A DNA stretch of 64,000 nt, taken from NCBI RefSeq assembly GCF_943193215.1, contig NZ_CALPDH010000001.1, positions 124,001 to 188,000 on the forward strand, given 5' to 3'. This document shows positions 17,872 to 26,486 of the stretch, in pieces. This DNA comes from Acetatifactor aquisgranensis (GTDB taxonomy: Bacteria; Bacillota; Clostridia; Lachnospirales; Lachnospiraceae). The number at the start of each line of letters is the position of its first letter. Positions within the stretch are counted from its first letter, which is position 1. The position numbers and the translations under genes are program-made. Under the pieces are notes generated by a model that did not search any database, was not told where the DNA came from, and saw only the letters and a program-made list of their open reading frames with translations.

Positions 17872-17900
17872 TTGCCCTTTCCGGGAAAACGGTGTATACT
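17872..17900 (+). promoter_or_regulatory. Promoter of the GNAT gene
   Basis: TTGCCC (17872-17877) and TATACT (17895-17900) with a 17-base spacer. Transcription from here gives a leader of about 170 bases before the GNAT start codon. Confidence 0.55.
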
Positions 17901-17914
17901 ATTGAAGTTTAAAA

Positions 17915-17987
17915 GCGCCGCCTGAGCAGAAAGGCAAAAAATTGCCGGAAGCGGAAAAGAATTTCTTGCCCCGGCTTTCTGCGGCGC
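17915..17987 (+). ncRNA. Structured 5' leader of the GNAT gene (candidate)
   Basis: Two nested arms form a long helix: GCGCC (17915-17919) with GGCGC (17983-17987), and GCAGAAAG (17926-17933) with CTTTCTGC (17975-17982), leaving a six-base bulge on one side. Inside, GGCAA / TTGCC and CCGG / CCGG can form smaller stems. I do not recognise a known riboswitch class. No T-run follows, so it is not a simple terminator. Confidence 0.4.
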
Positions 17988-18075
17988 AGAATGTATAGAG
18001 TGCATAAAATATACATAGCGCTGATAGAAAAAGCCGGGAGGACAGGAGTCGAAAAGACGGCCACGGAGTGGAAAG

Positions 18076-18540
18076 ATGAAGGACAAGACATTTACCGTCA
18101 GAACGATGACGACAGAAGATTACGAGGGGCTCTATGCCCTGTGGAAAACCATTCGCGGCTTCGGTATGCGCAGCATCGATGATTCCCGGGAGGGCGTGGA
18201 GCGCTTCCTGAAAAGGAATCCCACTACCAGCGTAGTGGCAGTGGACAGGGAGGGTGACATTGTGGGAGGCATCCTCTGCGGCCATGACGGGAGGAGGGGC
18301 TGCCTGTACCATGTGTGCGTCCGGGAGGACTGGCGCAGGCAGGGCATCGGCAAAGCCATGGTAGTCCACTGCATGAACGCCCTGAAAGCGGAGGAAATCA
18401 ATAAAGTCAGCCTGATCGCCTTCACGGCCAACGATGTTGGGAACGCGTTCTGGAAGCGCATCGGCTGGACCAGGCGGGAGGATCTGAATTATTACGATTT
18501 TACGTTGAACGAGGCGAATATTACGGCGTTTAACCGGTAA
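18076..18540 (+). CDS. GNAT family N-acetyltransferase
   Basis: A 154-residue acetyltransferase of normal GNAT length. The acetyl-CoA motif A is clear: LYHVCVREDWRRQGIGKAMV, with the Q/RxxGxG/A pattern RRQGIG, and a C-terminal NAFWKRIGW beta-bulge region. The substrate cannot be told; neighbours in arginine synthesis suggest an amino group on a small metabolite, but it is not an ArgA-type enzyme. A weak GGAG site (GGAGTGG) lies a few bases before the ATG. It has its own promoter and a structured leader. Confidence 0.9.
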   Translation: MKDKTFTVRTMTTEDYEGLYALWKTIRGFGMRSIDDSREGVERFLKRNPTTSVVAVDREGDIVGGILCGHDGRRGCLYHVCVREDWRRQGIGKAMVVHCMNALKAEEINKVSLIAFTANDVGNAFWKRIGWTRREDLNYYDFTLNEANITAFNR

Positions 18541-18640
18541 ATGTGCTGTCCCTTTCAGACCGTTCCATCGGGCTGTCTGTTCTTCTGCTGAGCCCGTGCG
18601 GCTCCGGTACAGAGGCGGTTCGGGCGATAAACGGCGGAGG

Positions 18641-18757
18641 AATATCAGTGGCATCAGCGTGTTTGCGGGCCTGACGAATCTGGCCGGCCTGTATCTGAAA
18701 GGGAATGCTATAAGCGACTATTCACCTGTGGAGTTTGTGAATAATTTGACAAAATAA
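18641..18757 (+). pseudogene. C-terminal remnant of a leucine-rich-repeat protein
   Basis: An open frame ending TAA at 18755-18757 reads ISGISVFAGLTNLAGLYLKG then NAISDYSPVEF, one and a half internalin-type leucine-rich repeats. There is no start codon or upstream repeat, and the upstream 100 bases show nothing like it. It is the tail of a lost surface or secreted LRR protein. The 18541-18640 stretch before it holds nothing I recognise. Confidence 0.6.
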
Positions 18758-18778
18758 ACATCCAAATTTTGATTGGTA

Positions 18779-18812
18779 TATGCGCTGAAGCGCATACGGA
18801 GGTGTAAAAGTG
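18779..18812 (+). promoter_or_regulatory. Leader hairpin and ribosome binding site of argJ
   Basis: Arms TATGCGCT (18779-18786) and AGCGCATA (18789-18796) form a tight hairpin directly before GGAGGTG and the GTG start of argJ at 18810. The pgsA leader near 54393 has the same plan. The strong GGAGG site decides the unusual GTG start. Confidence 0.6.
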
Positions 18813-20033
18813 AAACAAATCGAAGGCGGCGTGACCGCAGCGAAAGGCTTCCAGGCGGCGGGCGTGGAGGCAGGCATAAAATACAGGAACCGTAGGGACA
18901 TGGCTTTGATTTACAGCACGGCTCCCTGTACGGCGGCGGGAACCTTTACCTCCAATGTAGTAAAGGCCGCGCCGGTAGTATGGGATAAAAAAATCGTGGA
19001 GGAGTCGCCCGCTGCCCGGGCAGTGGTGGTGAATTCCGGCATCGCCAACGCCTGCACCGGAAAACAGGGGACGGACTGCTGCGCGGCGGAGAGCAGATGC
19101 GCGGCGGAGGCCCTGGGAATCTCTGCGGATTCCGTGCTGGTGGCCTCCACCGGCGTCATCGGCATGCAGCTGCCTCTGGACAGACTTACAGAGGGCATAA
19201 GGAAACTGGCAGCGGTAAAATCAGACACCCTGGAAGCCGGATCGGACGCGGCGAGGGCCATCATGACCACGGACACCGTGCCGAAAGAAATCGCCGTAAC
19301 GTTTGAAATCAGTGGGAAAACCGTCACCCTTGGCGGCATGTGCAAGGGCTCCGGCATGATTCATCCCAATATGTGCACCATGCTGGGTTTCCTTACGACG
19401 GATCTGAAGATTTCCAAACCCATGCTCCAGAAAGCCCTGCGGGCCGATGTGGTGGATTCCTTCAATATGATATCCGTGGACGGGGACACCAGCACCAATG
19501 ACACACTGCTGATTCTGGCCAACGGCCTTGCGGACAATGAGGAAATCGCGTCCGAGGGAGAGGCCTATGATACATTCCGTGAAGCCCTGCGTTTCGTCAC
19601 CACCTGGCTGGCCAGGAAAATGGCGGGAGACGGAGAAGGCGCCACCGCCCTGTTCGAGACGAAAGTCACAGGCGCCGCCACCAAAGAGGACGCCCGCACC
19701 CTGGCCAAGGCTGTCATCTGCTCTTCCCTGACCAAGGCTGCCATCTTCGGCCACGATGCCAATTTCGGCAGAATCCTCTGCGCCCTTGGCTATTCCGGCG
19801 TACAGTTCGACCCGGAGAACGTAGACCTGTATTTCCAGGGGAAGAACGACAGCATCCATATCTACGGAAACGGCGTAGCCTGCGACTACAGCGAAGAAGA
19901 GGCTACAAGGATACTTTCCGAGCGGGAAGTCACGGTTTTAGTGGATATGCATATGGGGGACGCGGAGGCCACCGCCTGGGGCTGCGATTTGAGTTATGAT
20001 TATGTGAAAATCAATGCGGATTACAGAAGCTGA
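18810..20033 (+). CDS. argJ: Bifunctional ornithine acetyltransferase / N-acetylglutamate synthase
   Basis: A 407-residue ArgJ that moves the acetyl group from N-acetylornithine to glutamate, closing the acetyl cycle; many also make N-acetylglutamate from acetyl-CoA. The proenzyme cuts itself before the nucleophile Thr190 in the motif CTMLG (family ATMLG), giving alpha and beta chains. Also visible: STAPCTAAGTFTSN, NSGIANACTG, KGSGMIHPN, and DLSYDYVKINADYRS at the C-terminus. Start is GTG, fixed by GGAGGTG. Whether it is mono- or bifunctional cannot be read; no argA is seen here. Confidence 0.96.
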   Translation: MKQIEGGVTAAKGFQAAGVEAGIKYRNRRDMALIYSTAPCTAAGTFTSNVVKAAPVVWDKKIVEESPAARAVVVNSGIANACTGKQGTDCCAAESRCAAEALGISADSVLVASTGVIGMQLPLDRLTEGIRKLAAVKSDTLEAGSDAARAIMTTDTVPKEIAVTFEISGKTVTLGGMCKGSGMIHPNMCTMLGFLTTDLKISKPMLQKALRADVVDSFNMISVDGDTSTNDTLLILANGLADNEEIASEGEAYDTFREALRFVTTWLARKMAGDGEGATALFETKVTGAATKEDARTLAKAVICSSLTKAAIFGHDANFGRILCALGYSGVQFDPENVDLYFQGKNDSIHIYGNGVACDYSEEEATRILSEREVTVLVDMHMGDAEATAWGCDLSYDYVKINADYRS

Positions 20034-20116
20034 AGCCCGGCTGGCCGAACACTTTTCCGAAAAGGAAGAAATAAATAAAAAGAGAAATGGCAACAATTAG
20101 AAAGGAAACCAGAACC

Positions 20117-21007
20117 ATGGAAAAAGACATGGAGAAAGTACTTCAGAAAGCCGAGGTCCTCATAGAGGCGCTCCCCTACATCCAACGTTTCAACCGTAAG
20201 ATTATTGTAGTGAAATACGGCGGCAGCGCCATGAGCAATGAGGAATTGCAGAAAAATGTCATAAAGGACGTGACGCTCTTAAAACTGGTAGGCTTCAAGC
20301 CCATCATCGTCCACGGCGGCGGCAGGGAAATCAGCCGCTGGGTGGGGAAAGTGGGCAAGGAATCCACCTTCGTAAACGGCCTGCGCGTCACAGACGGCGA
20401 GACCATGGAAATCGCCGAGATGGTGCTGAACAAGGTGAACAAGAACCTGGTCACCATGGTCCAGGAGCTGGGCGTGAAAGCCGTGGGCGTCAGCGGCAAG
20501 GATGGCGGGCTGCTGCAGGTGGAGAAGAAATACTCCGACGGACAGGACATCGGCTTTGTGGGAGAGATCACCGATGTGAACCCCAAGGTGCTGTACGATT
20601 TATTGGAGAAAGATTTCCTTCCTATCGTAGCCCCCATCGGCCTGGACAGCAGGTTCCAGACCTACAACATCAACGCCGACGACGCGGCCTGCGCCATTGC
20701 AAAGGCCGTGAACGCGGAGAAGCTGGCCTTCCTGACGGACATCGAGGGAATCTATAAGGATTACGAGAAGAAAGAGGGCTTCATTTCCAGAATCACAGCC
20801 TCCCAGGCGGACGAGCTGGTCTCCGGCGGCTTCATCGGAGGCGGCATGCTGCCCAAGCTGAACAACTGCACCTCTGCGGTGCGCAATGGCGTGAGCCGCG
20901 TCCATATCCTGGACGGCAGGATTCCCCATTGCCTGCTCTTGGAGATTTTTACGAAACAGGGTATCGGCACCGCCATCGTGGAAGACGGAGAAGCCGGGCA
21001 GTTGTGA
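20117..21007 (+). CDS. argB: Acetylglutamate kinase
   Basis: A 296-residue amino acid kinase that phosphorylates N-acetylglutamate, the usual control point of the pathway. Visible: VVKYGGSAMSN, the IIVHGGGREISRW glycine loop, GLRVTDGETMEIAEMVL, NINADDAACAIA and the GGFIGGGMLPKL segment. The N-terminal helix (KVLQKAEVLIEALPYIQRF) is the mobile helix found in arginine-inhibited hexameric enzymes, so feedback inhibition by arginine is likely. I choose ATG 20117, with AAAGGAAA upstream; ATG 20087 is also in frame. Follows argJ by about 80 bases. Confidence 0.96.
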   Translation: MEKDMEKVLQKAEVLIEALPYIQRFNRKIIVVKYGGSAMSNEELQKNVIKDVTLLKLVGFKPIIVHGGGREISRWVGKVGKESTFVNGLRVTDGETMEIAEMVLNKVNKNLVTMVQELGVKAVGVSGKDGGLLQVEKKYSDGQDIGFVGEITDVNPKVLYDLLEKDFLPIVAPIGLDSRFQTYNINADDAACAIAKAVNAEKLAFLTDIEGIYKDYEKKEGFISRITASQADELVSGGFIGGGMLPKLNNCTSAVRNGVSRVHILDGRIPHCLLLEIFTKQGIGTAIVEDGEAGQL

Positions 21008-21118
21008 ACCAATCCGGGGAAACGGACAGTTTTAGAACAGGATAAACAGTCTCAAGACGGAATTGGCCGGAAGGAAATTGAGGTGGCGAGGCGAAACTTT
21101 GAATCAGGAGGAAGACAC

Positions 21119-22321
21119 ATGAGCATGCAGGAGTATATCGAAGAAGCGGAGCAGTCCCTGCTCCATACCTATAATCGTTATCAGATTATCATCGAAAAAG
21201 GAAAGGGCGTCTATCTGTACGATACCGACGGCATAAAGTATCTGGATTTTGTGTCCGGTATCGCGGTATTCGCGCTGGGATATGGCAACAGGGAGTACAA
21301 TGACGCCCTGAAAGCCCAGATTGACAAGGTGATTCACACATCGAATTACTACTATAACATGCCTGCCATCCGCGCGTCGAAGAAGCTGCGGGAAGTCTCC
21401 GGCCTGGACAGAGTGTTCTTCACCAATTCCGGTGCGGAGGCTATTGAGGGCGCCATAAAGGCGGCCCGCAAATACGCGTATTTAAAGGACGGCGCCACAG
21501 ATCATGAAATCATCGCCATGAACCATTCTTTCCACGGCAGGACGTTCGGCGCCCTGTCCGTCACCGGCAATCCCAAGTACAGGGAGCCCTTTGAGCCCAT
21601 GATCGGGAATGTCAGGTTCGCACAGATGAATGACCTGGAGAGCGTGGAAAAACTGATAAGCGAAAAGACGTGCGCAATCATCCTGGAAACCGTACAGGGA
21701 GAGGGCGGCCTGGTACCCGCAACGGAAGAATTCCTGAAAGGCGTGAAAGCCCTCTGCGAAGAGAGGGACATCCTTCTGATATTGGACGAGATTCAGTGCG
21801 GCATGGGCAGGACAGGGCATATGTTCGCCTGGCAGCGCTGCGGCGTGAAGCCCGATATCATGACAGTCGCCAAGGCCCTGGGCTGCGGCGTGCCCGTGGG
21901 GGCTTTTCTGATGACGGAAAAAGTGGCGCGGAATTCCCTGGCGGCCGGAGACCACGGGACTACCTACGGCGGGAATCCCCTTGCCTGCGCGGCAGTGGAA
22001 AAAGTGCTTGATTTATTTGAACAGAACCATATAATAGATAATGTGAGAGAGGTGGCGCCTTACTTAGAGCGGCGTCTGGAGGAATTAAAGGACAAGTACG
22101 ACTGCATCACAAATAGGCGGGGAACCGGTCTGATGCAGGGGCTGGTGTTCGACCGCCCTGTGCGGGACGTGATAGAACGCGCTATGGAGAACGGCCTGCT
22201 TTTGATTAACGCTGGCCCGGACATTATCCGCTTCGTGCCGCCCCTTATCATTTCAAAGGAAAACATTGATGAGATGATCGAGATATTGGAGAGCTGTCTG
22301 GAACCTTCTGAGACAGAGTAG
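21119..22321 (+). CDS. argD: Acetylornithine aminotransferase
   Basis: A 400-residue class III PLP aminotransferase that makes N-acetylornithine from the semialdehyde and glutamate. Visible: GVYLYDTDGIKYLDFVSGIA, the NSGAEAIEGAIKAARKY cofactor region, NHSFHGRTFGALS, LDEIQCGMGRTG, and the Schiff-base Lys in TVAKALGCGVPVGAF; then HGTTYGGNPLACA. GGAGGAAG lies 6 bases before ATG 21119, which decides the start over an upstream ATG at 21083. It is the last gene of the arginine run; argF and argH are not in this window. Confidence 0.96.
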   Translation: MSMQEYIEEAEQSLLHTYNRYQIIIEKGKGVYLYDTDGIKYLDFVSGIAVFALGYGNREYNDALKAQIDKVIHTSNYYYNMPAIRASKKLREVSGLDRVFFTNSGAEAIEGAIKAARKYAYLKDGATDHEIIAMNHSFHGRTFGALSVTGNPKYREPFEPMIGNVRFAQMNDLESVEKLISEKTCAIILETVQGEGGLVPATEEFLKGVKALCEERDILLILDEIQCGMGRTGHMFAWQRCGVKPDIMTVAKALGCGVPVGAFLMTEKVARNSLAAGDHGTTYGGNPLACAAVEKVLDLFEQNHIIDNVREVAPYLERRLEELKDKYDCITNRRGTGLMQGLVFDRPVRDVIERAMENGLLLINAGPDIIRFVPPLIISKENIDEMIEILESCLEPSETE

Positions 22322-22356
22322 GGAAGGGCGCGGCGGCAGCGATATAGGAGTTTGGT

Positions 22357-23754
22357 ATGTATCTGAAAAAGAGATTGACTGCAGCGGCGGCTGTGCTGGT
22401 CATGGCTGCTGCCGTTTTATATGGAAGTACCTTTGCTGCGGGCGACGCGGAGGAGACGGGCAGCCCTCTCACATGGGGGGACGATAAAGAGACTATTTAT
22501 TTCTGGTATTCCGATGACGGGATGACGAATTTCGTCAATAGTGCATCCGTGTCTTTCGGTGAGAGGGAGGGAGTGAGGGTCATTCCCGTGCTGACTTCCG
22601 AGAGCGAGTATCTGGAGGCAGTCAGCAGGGCCAGCGCCGGCTCCAGCCAGGTGCCGGACGCTTACCTGATTAGCCACGATTCTCTGGAGAAAGCATATCT
22701 GGCGGGACTGGCCACGCAGATTCAGGACATAGAGGGAATCTGCACCGAGTCCAATTTCCCTCAGGCGGCTCTGTCGGCGGTATCCTATCAGGGGATGCGG
22801 GTGGCGTATCCGCTCTGCTTTGAGACCAGCGCTCTGGTCTACAACGAGACGTATCTTCATGAATGGGCCTCCCAGATTGCTACAAAGGAGCTTCTGGAGG
22901 CCGGCGAGGAAGAGGAGAATCCGAGTGAGGATTCATCGGGAATCGAAGTGGATGAGGCGCTGCTGGCGCAGAATACGGAAAATTATTTCCGGAACGCGGT
23001 TCCCGGTACCATAGACGACATCCTGCACATCGCGGATACTTTCGATGTGCCACAGGGCGTGGACGTCATGAGATGGGATGTGTCGGATATCTTCTACAAT
23101 TACTGGATTGTGGGGAATTATATGATTGTGGGCGGGGACGCGGGGGATGACGCCTCGCTGGTCAATATCAACAATCCTGAGACGATACAGTGCCTGGAGG
23201 TCTATAAGGCCCTGAACCAGTTCTTTTTCATAGAGCCGGACAAGGTGGACTATGAATCTGTAATGGATGACTTCTGCCAGGGCAGGCTGGTATTCACCAT
23301 AGCCACCACAGATGCTGCGGCGCGGCTGGCCGAGGCGAAAGCGAGCGGGGAGATTGCCTTTGACTACGGCATCGCTCCCCTGCCCCGGATAAGTCCCGAA
23401 CTGCTAAGCCGCACCATGTCGGTCACCACTGCCGTGGCGGTGAACAGCTATTCCGCGCACGAGGAGCTGGCCAACCGTTTCGCGGCCTACCTGGTGGGCG
23501 AATGCGCCCAGTCCCTGTACGACAGGACGGGCAAGGTGCCTGCGAAGCTTGGGGTGAACGAGGAGAACGGAGCGCTGCAGATTTTCAAGCTGGCTTACGC
23601 GGACAGCATACCGCTGCCGAAGATGATGGAGACAGGAAATTTCTGGGTACAGCTGGAGAGCCTGTTCTCAAAGGCGTGGAACGGGGCTGACGTGACGGCT
23701 CTGGTACAGGAGCTGGCCGGCCAGATTCAGCTGCAGATCGATGCTTCGCGTTGA
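22357..23754 (+). CDS. Extracellular solute-binding protein (sugar-type, family 1)
   Basis: A 465-residue secreted protein with an N-terminal signal peptide (basic KKR, then a long Ala/Val core to about residue 28). The mature part shows the two-lobed layout of ABC solute receptors: ETIYFWYSDDGMTNFV near the start, YLEAVSRASAG, PLCFETSALVYNETYL, and the late DFCQGRLVFTIATTDA. There is no lipobox Cys after the signal, unusual for a Gram-positive binding protein, and no permease or ATPase gene next to it. It could be a lone receptor using a distant transporter, or a sensor. Substrate unknown. Confidence 0.8.
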   Translation: MYLKKRLTAAAAVLVMAAAVLYGSTFAAGDAEETGSPLTWGDDKETIYFWYSDDGMTNFVNSASVSFGEREGVRVIPVLTSESEYLEAVSRASAGSSQVPDAYLISHDSLEKAYLAGLATQIQDIEGICTESNFPQAALSAVSYQGMRVAYPLCFETSALVYNETYLHEWASQIATKELLEAGEEEENPSEDSSGIEVDEALLAQNTENYFRNAVPGTIDDILHIADTFDVPQGVDVMRWDVSDIFYNYWIVGNYMIVGGDAGDDASLVNINNPETIQCLEVYKALNQFFFIEPDKVDYESVMDDFCQGRLVFTIATTDAAARLAEAKASGEIAFDYGIAPLPRISPELLSRTMSVTTAVAVNSYSAHEELANRFAAYLVGECAQSLYDRTGKVPAKLGVNEENGALQIFKLAYADSIPLPKMMETGNFWVQLESLFSKAWNGADVTALVQELAGQIQLQIDASR

Positions 23755-23856
23755 CGGGAGACAGGAAATTGATATATGCATAACCGATAGTGCGCATATT
23801 TTTCCAATCATGGGAGACACTTTTGTTCATAAGATGTGTAAAGAAAGGTGGAACCT

Positions 23857-24288
23857 ATGATTGGAATTTTTATTGCATTGATTTCCGGAGCGCTGATGAG
23901 TGTACAGGGCGTGTTCAACACTCAGGTGACCAAGTCCTCCAGCATCTGGTCAGCCAGCGCCTTCGTGCAGCTGACGGCACTGTTGGTCTGTCTGGGAGCC
24001 TGGGTCTGTACGGACAGGAGCAATCTGCTGCAGGTATTTCAGGCAGAGCCCAAGTACATGCTGCTGGGCGGCGCAATCGGAGCATTCATCACCTACACCG
24101 TCATCAGGAGCATGGATATGCTGGGGCCTGCCAGGGCGGTCATGCTGATAGTGGTGGCGCAGCTGGCGGTGGCCTACGCAATCGAGCTCTGCGGGCTTTT
24201 CGGGGTGGAGAAGCAGCCCTGGGAGTGGCGCAAGGCAATCGGGATGGGACTGGCTGTAGCGGGCATCATCATCTTTAAGTGGAAGTGA
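23857..24288 (+). CDS. DMT-type small membrane transporter (YdcZ/DUF606)
   Basis: A 143-residue protein with about five hydrophobic segments matching the YdcZ/DUF606 branch of the drug/metabolite transporter superfamily: GIFIALISGALMSVQGVFNT at the N-terminus, the LLGGAIGAFITYTVI helix, and GMGLAVAGIIIFKWK at the end. Such proteins work as pairs of five-helix units; only one is present here. I choose ATG 23857 with AAAGGTGG upstream. Substrate unknown. Confidence 0.85.
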   Translation: MIGIFIALISGALMSVQGVFNTQVTKSSSIWSASAFVQLTALLVCLGAWVCTDRSNLLQVFQAEPKYMLLGGAIGAFITYTVIRSMDMLGPARAVMLIVVAQLAVAYAIELCGLFGVEKQPWEWRKAIGMGLAVAGIIIFKWK

Positions 24289-24298
24289 AAACATTGAT

Positions 24299-24317
24299 TC
24301 CCGGCTTCGGGCCGGGA
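24299..24317 (+). other. Intergenic hairpin
   Basis: Arms TCCCGGC and GCCGGGA close a TTCGG loop between the two membrane-protein genes. No T-run follows, so it is more likely an mRNA stability or processing element than a terminator. Confidence 0.4.
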
Positions 24318-24342
24318 CAGAGATTAAGAGTGGGAAAGTAAA

Positions 24343-24987
24343 ATGGAAAAAACGGAAAAGAAATGTTTTGCAAGACCTCCTAAATTCAGGAACCGGTTCA
24401 TCATGATGATTCTGGGAGTCACCGTGCAGGGATTCGGGCTGTCGCTTCTGATCAGGCTGAATCTGGGCACGGATCCCTGCACCAGCCTTACCCAGGGCGT
24501 GGTCAACCATGTGCCGATCAGCTTCGGAACGGCGCAGCTGCTGTGTCAGCTTATCCTGTTCGGGTTCGTGATACGGTATGACCTGAGCAAGATCGGCTTC
24601 GGGACCATAGGGAATATGGTCTGCATGGGCTATATCGCGGATTTCTTCGGCTGGGTATGGGACAGCGTCCTGCCGGAGGGTTTCTTCGCGGGACTGCCCA
24701 TGCGGCTGGGGTTCCTGATTCCTGTGCTGATCGTGTTCATCGCGGGAGCCGCCACCTATATGGCCGCCGGACTGGGGACATCACCTTATGACGGAGTTCC
24801 TTTCATCATCGCGGACCATGTACATAAACTGTCCTTTCGGATGGTAAGGATGATTTGGGACATCTGCGTCATGGCCATCGGAGCGGTCCTCGGAGGTGAT
24901 GTGGGGCCTGTCACCATAGTCGCCGCGTTCTTCATCGGGCCGGTGATAGCCTGGGTCGGGAAGAGGCTGGAGAGATTCATACGCTGA
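24343..24987 (+). CDS. YczE/YitT-type membrane protein
   Basis: A 214-residue protein with about five to six membrane helices. It fits the YczE/YyaS family: FIMMILGVTVQGFGLSLLIR, the GTDPCTSLTQGV motif in the first half, and its echo GLGTSPYDGVPFIIAD in the second half, which together show an internal repeat. Function is not established; related proteins are needed for secondary metabolite export or are linked to YitT. It follows the DMT gene by 54 bases. Confidence 0.82.
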   Translation: MEKTEKKCFARPPKFRNRFIMMILGVTVQGFGLSLLIRLNLGTDPCTSLTQGVVNHVPISFGTAQLLCQLILFGFVIRYDLSKIGFGTIGNMVCMGYIADFFGWVWDSVLPEGFFAGLPMRLGFLIPVLIVFIAGAATYMAAGLGTSPYDGVPFIIADHVHKLSFRMVRMIWDICVMAIGAVLGGDVGPVTIVAAFFIGPVIAWVGKRLERFIR

Positions 24988-25017
24988 TTATTTTTTGTGA
25001 AGATTTCTGAAAGGCAC

Positions 25018-25046
25018 TTGATAAAAAGCTGCCTTTCCAGTACAAT
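25018..25046 (+). promoter_or_regulatory. comEA promoter
   Basis: TTGATA (25018-25023), 17 bases, TACAAT (25041-25046). Arms GAAAGGCA and TGCCTTTC (about 25009-25037) overlap the promoter. Closer to the gene, TCCCTTT (about 25073) can pair with AAAGGGA (about 25088), covering the ribosome binding site of comEA. Confidence 0.6.
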
Positions 25047-25096
25047 AAAATCAGTCAGCATAGAGAGGCAATCCCTTTTTCAGAGAGAAAGGGACT

Positions 25097-25711
25097 ATGA
25101 TGAAAAAAAGTATATTCAAAATCGCGTGCCTGATAACGGCATGTCTGTTGCTGTGTTGTGGCTGCGGCGATAAGGGGGCCGAAATACTCATCGGAGAAGC
25201 GGATGGTACGGAGACGGCGGATTCCGCGGAAGCGGGGGCGGCAGAGGCCTCTGAGGGCACAAAACAGCCGGAGGCCGCCCGGCAGGATACGACAATCCGT
25301 GTCTATGTGTGCGGCGCAGTTGTAAATCCCGGCGTGGTGGAGATTCCCCAGGGCAGCCGGGTGGAGGATGCGCTGAAAGCCGCAGGGGGCTTCGGGGCGG
25401 ATGCCGGGCAGGAGGCCGTGAATCTGGCGGACTGGGTGTCCGACGGGCAGAAGCTGTACTTTCCCACAGCGGACGAAGCGCCGGAGGAAGGCCAGACGCA
25501 GGCCGATGCGGCAGCGGGGCTGATAAATATCAATACCGCGGATGAGGCGGCGCTGTGCACCCTGCCGGGAATCGGGGAGAGCAGGGCCCGGGATATCATA
25601 GCCTACAGAGAGGCCAACGGCAGGTTCGAGAGCTGTGAGGATATCATGAAAGTATCCGGCATCAAGACAGCGGCATACGAGAAAATACGTGACAAGATAA
25701 CGGTTAAATGA
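25097..25711 (+). CDS. comEA: ComEA-like DNA-binding competence lipoprotein
   Basis: A 204-residue ComEA-type protein that would hold incoming double-stranded DNA at the cell surface and pass it to ComEC. Seen: a lipoprotein-like signal peptide ending LLLCCGCGDKG, a low-complexity acidic Ala/Glu linker (about 28-65), an SLBB domain (IRVYVCGAVVNPGVVEIP), and a helix-hairpin-helix module (LININTADEAALCTLPGIG). Bacillus ComEA has a membrane anchor instead of a lipobox. ATG 25100 directly after is an equally good start. comEC lies 7.4 kb downstream rather than next to it. Confidence 0.88.
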   Translation: MMKKSIFKIACLITACLLLCCGCGDKGAEILIGEADGTETADSAEAGAAEASEGTKQPEAARQDTTIRVYVCGAVVNPGVVEIPQGSRVEDALKAAGGFGADAGQEAVNLADWVSDGQKLYFPTADEAPEEGQTQADAAAGLININTADEAALCTLPGIGESRARDIIAYREANGRFESCEDIMKVSGIKTAAYEKIRDKITVK

Positions 25712-25741
25712 TTAGAAGATGGTGGATAGCAGGGGGTTGAC

Positions 25742-26440
25742 ATGGCAAAGAAGAGGGCTTTGGTGGTAGACGACGAGAAGCTGATCGTAAAGGGAATCCG
25801 TTTCAGCTTGGAGCAGGATGATATGCAGGTGGACTGCGCATACGACGGGGAGGAAGCCCTGGAATACGCGCATAATAACCAGTATGACATCATCCTGCTG
25901 GACGTGATGCTGCCGAAGCTCACCGGCTTTGAGGTCTGCCAGCAGATTCGCGAGTTCTCCAATGTGCCCATCGTGATGCTTACGGCAAAGGGCGAGGACA
26001 TGGACAAGATACTGGGGCTGGAATACGGCGCCGACGACTATATCACCAAACCTTTCAACATCCTGGAGGTAAAGGCGCGCATCAAGGCGATCATGCGCCG
26101 CATAGAGCCCAAGCGCATCATGGGGGAGGCGTCTCCGGCAAAGGTAGTGGAGCATGGGGAAGTGCGTCTGGACTGCGAGGGCAGGAGGGCTTTCATCGCC
26201 GGAAAGGAAATCGGGCTTACGGCCAAGGAGTTTGAGCTGCTGGAGCTTCTGATGACCAACCCGGACAAGGTGTACAGCCGCGAAAATCTTCTGCATCTGG
26301 TGTGGGGCGCGGATTACCCGGGGGATGTGCGCACCGTGGACGTGCACGTCAGGAGGCTCAGGGAAAAGATAGAGCCCAATCCCAGCGAGCCCCAGTATGT
26401 ATATACGAAATGGGGAGTCGGTTACTACTTTAGGAACTGA
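25742..26440 (+). CDS. OmpR-family response regulator
   Basis: A 232-residue regulator. Receiver: acid pair DDE (10-12), phospho-acceptor Asp54 in LLDVMLPK, Thr in MLTAKGED, Lys in YITKPFN. DNA-binding wing-helix: LTAKEFELLELL, then RTVDVHVRRLREKI and TKWGVGYYF. The layout is that of WalR/PhoP-type regulators. GGGGG lies upstream of the start. The cognate kinase starts 46 bases downstream, followed by a GerMN lipoprotein gene; comEA is 30 bases upstream, so all may be one transcript. Confidence 0.93.
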   Translation: MAKKRALVVDDEKLIVKGIRFSLEQDDMQVDCAYDGEEALEYAHNNQYDIILLDVMLPKLTGFEVCQQIREFSNVPIVMLTAKGEDMDKILGLEYGADDYITKPFNILEVKARIKAIMRRIEPKRIMGEASPAKVVEHGEVRLDCEGRRAFIAGKEIGLTAKEFELLELLMTNPDKVYSRENLLHLVWGADYPGDVRTVDVHVRRLREKIEPNPSEPQYVYTKWGVGYYFRN

Positions 26441-26486
26441 GCAGGGATGCGCGTAACTTGACTGGGTAAAAGCCGGAGTAGGGAAA

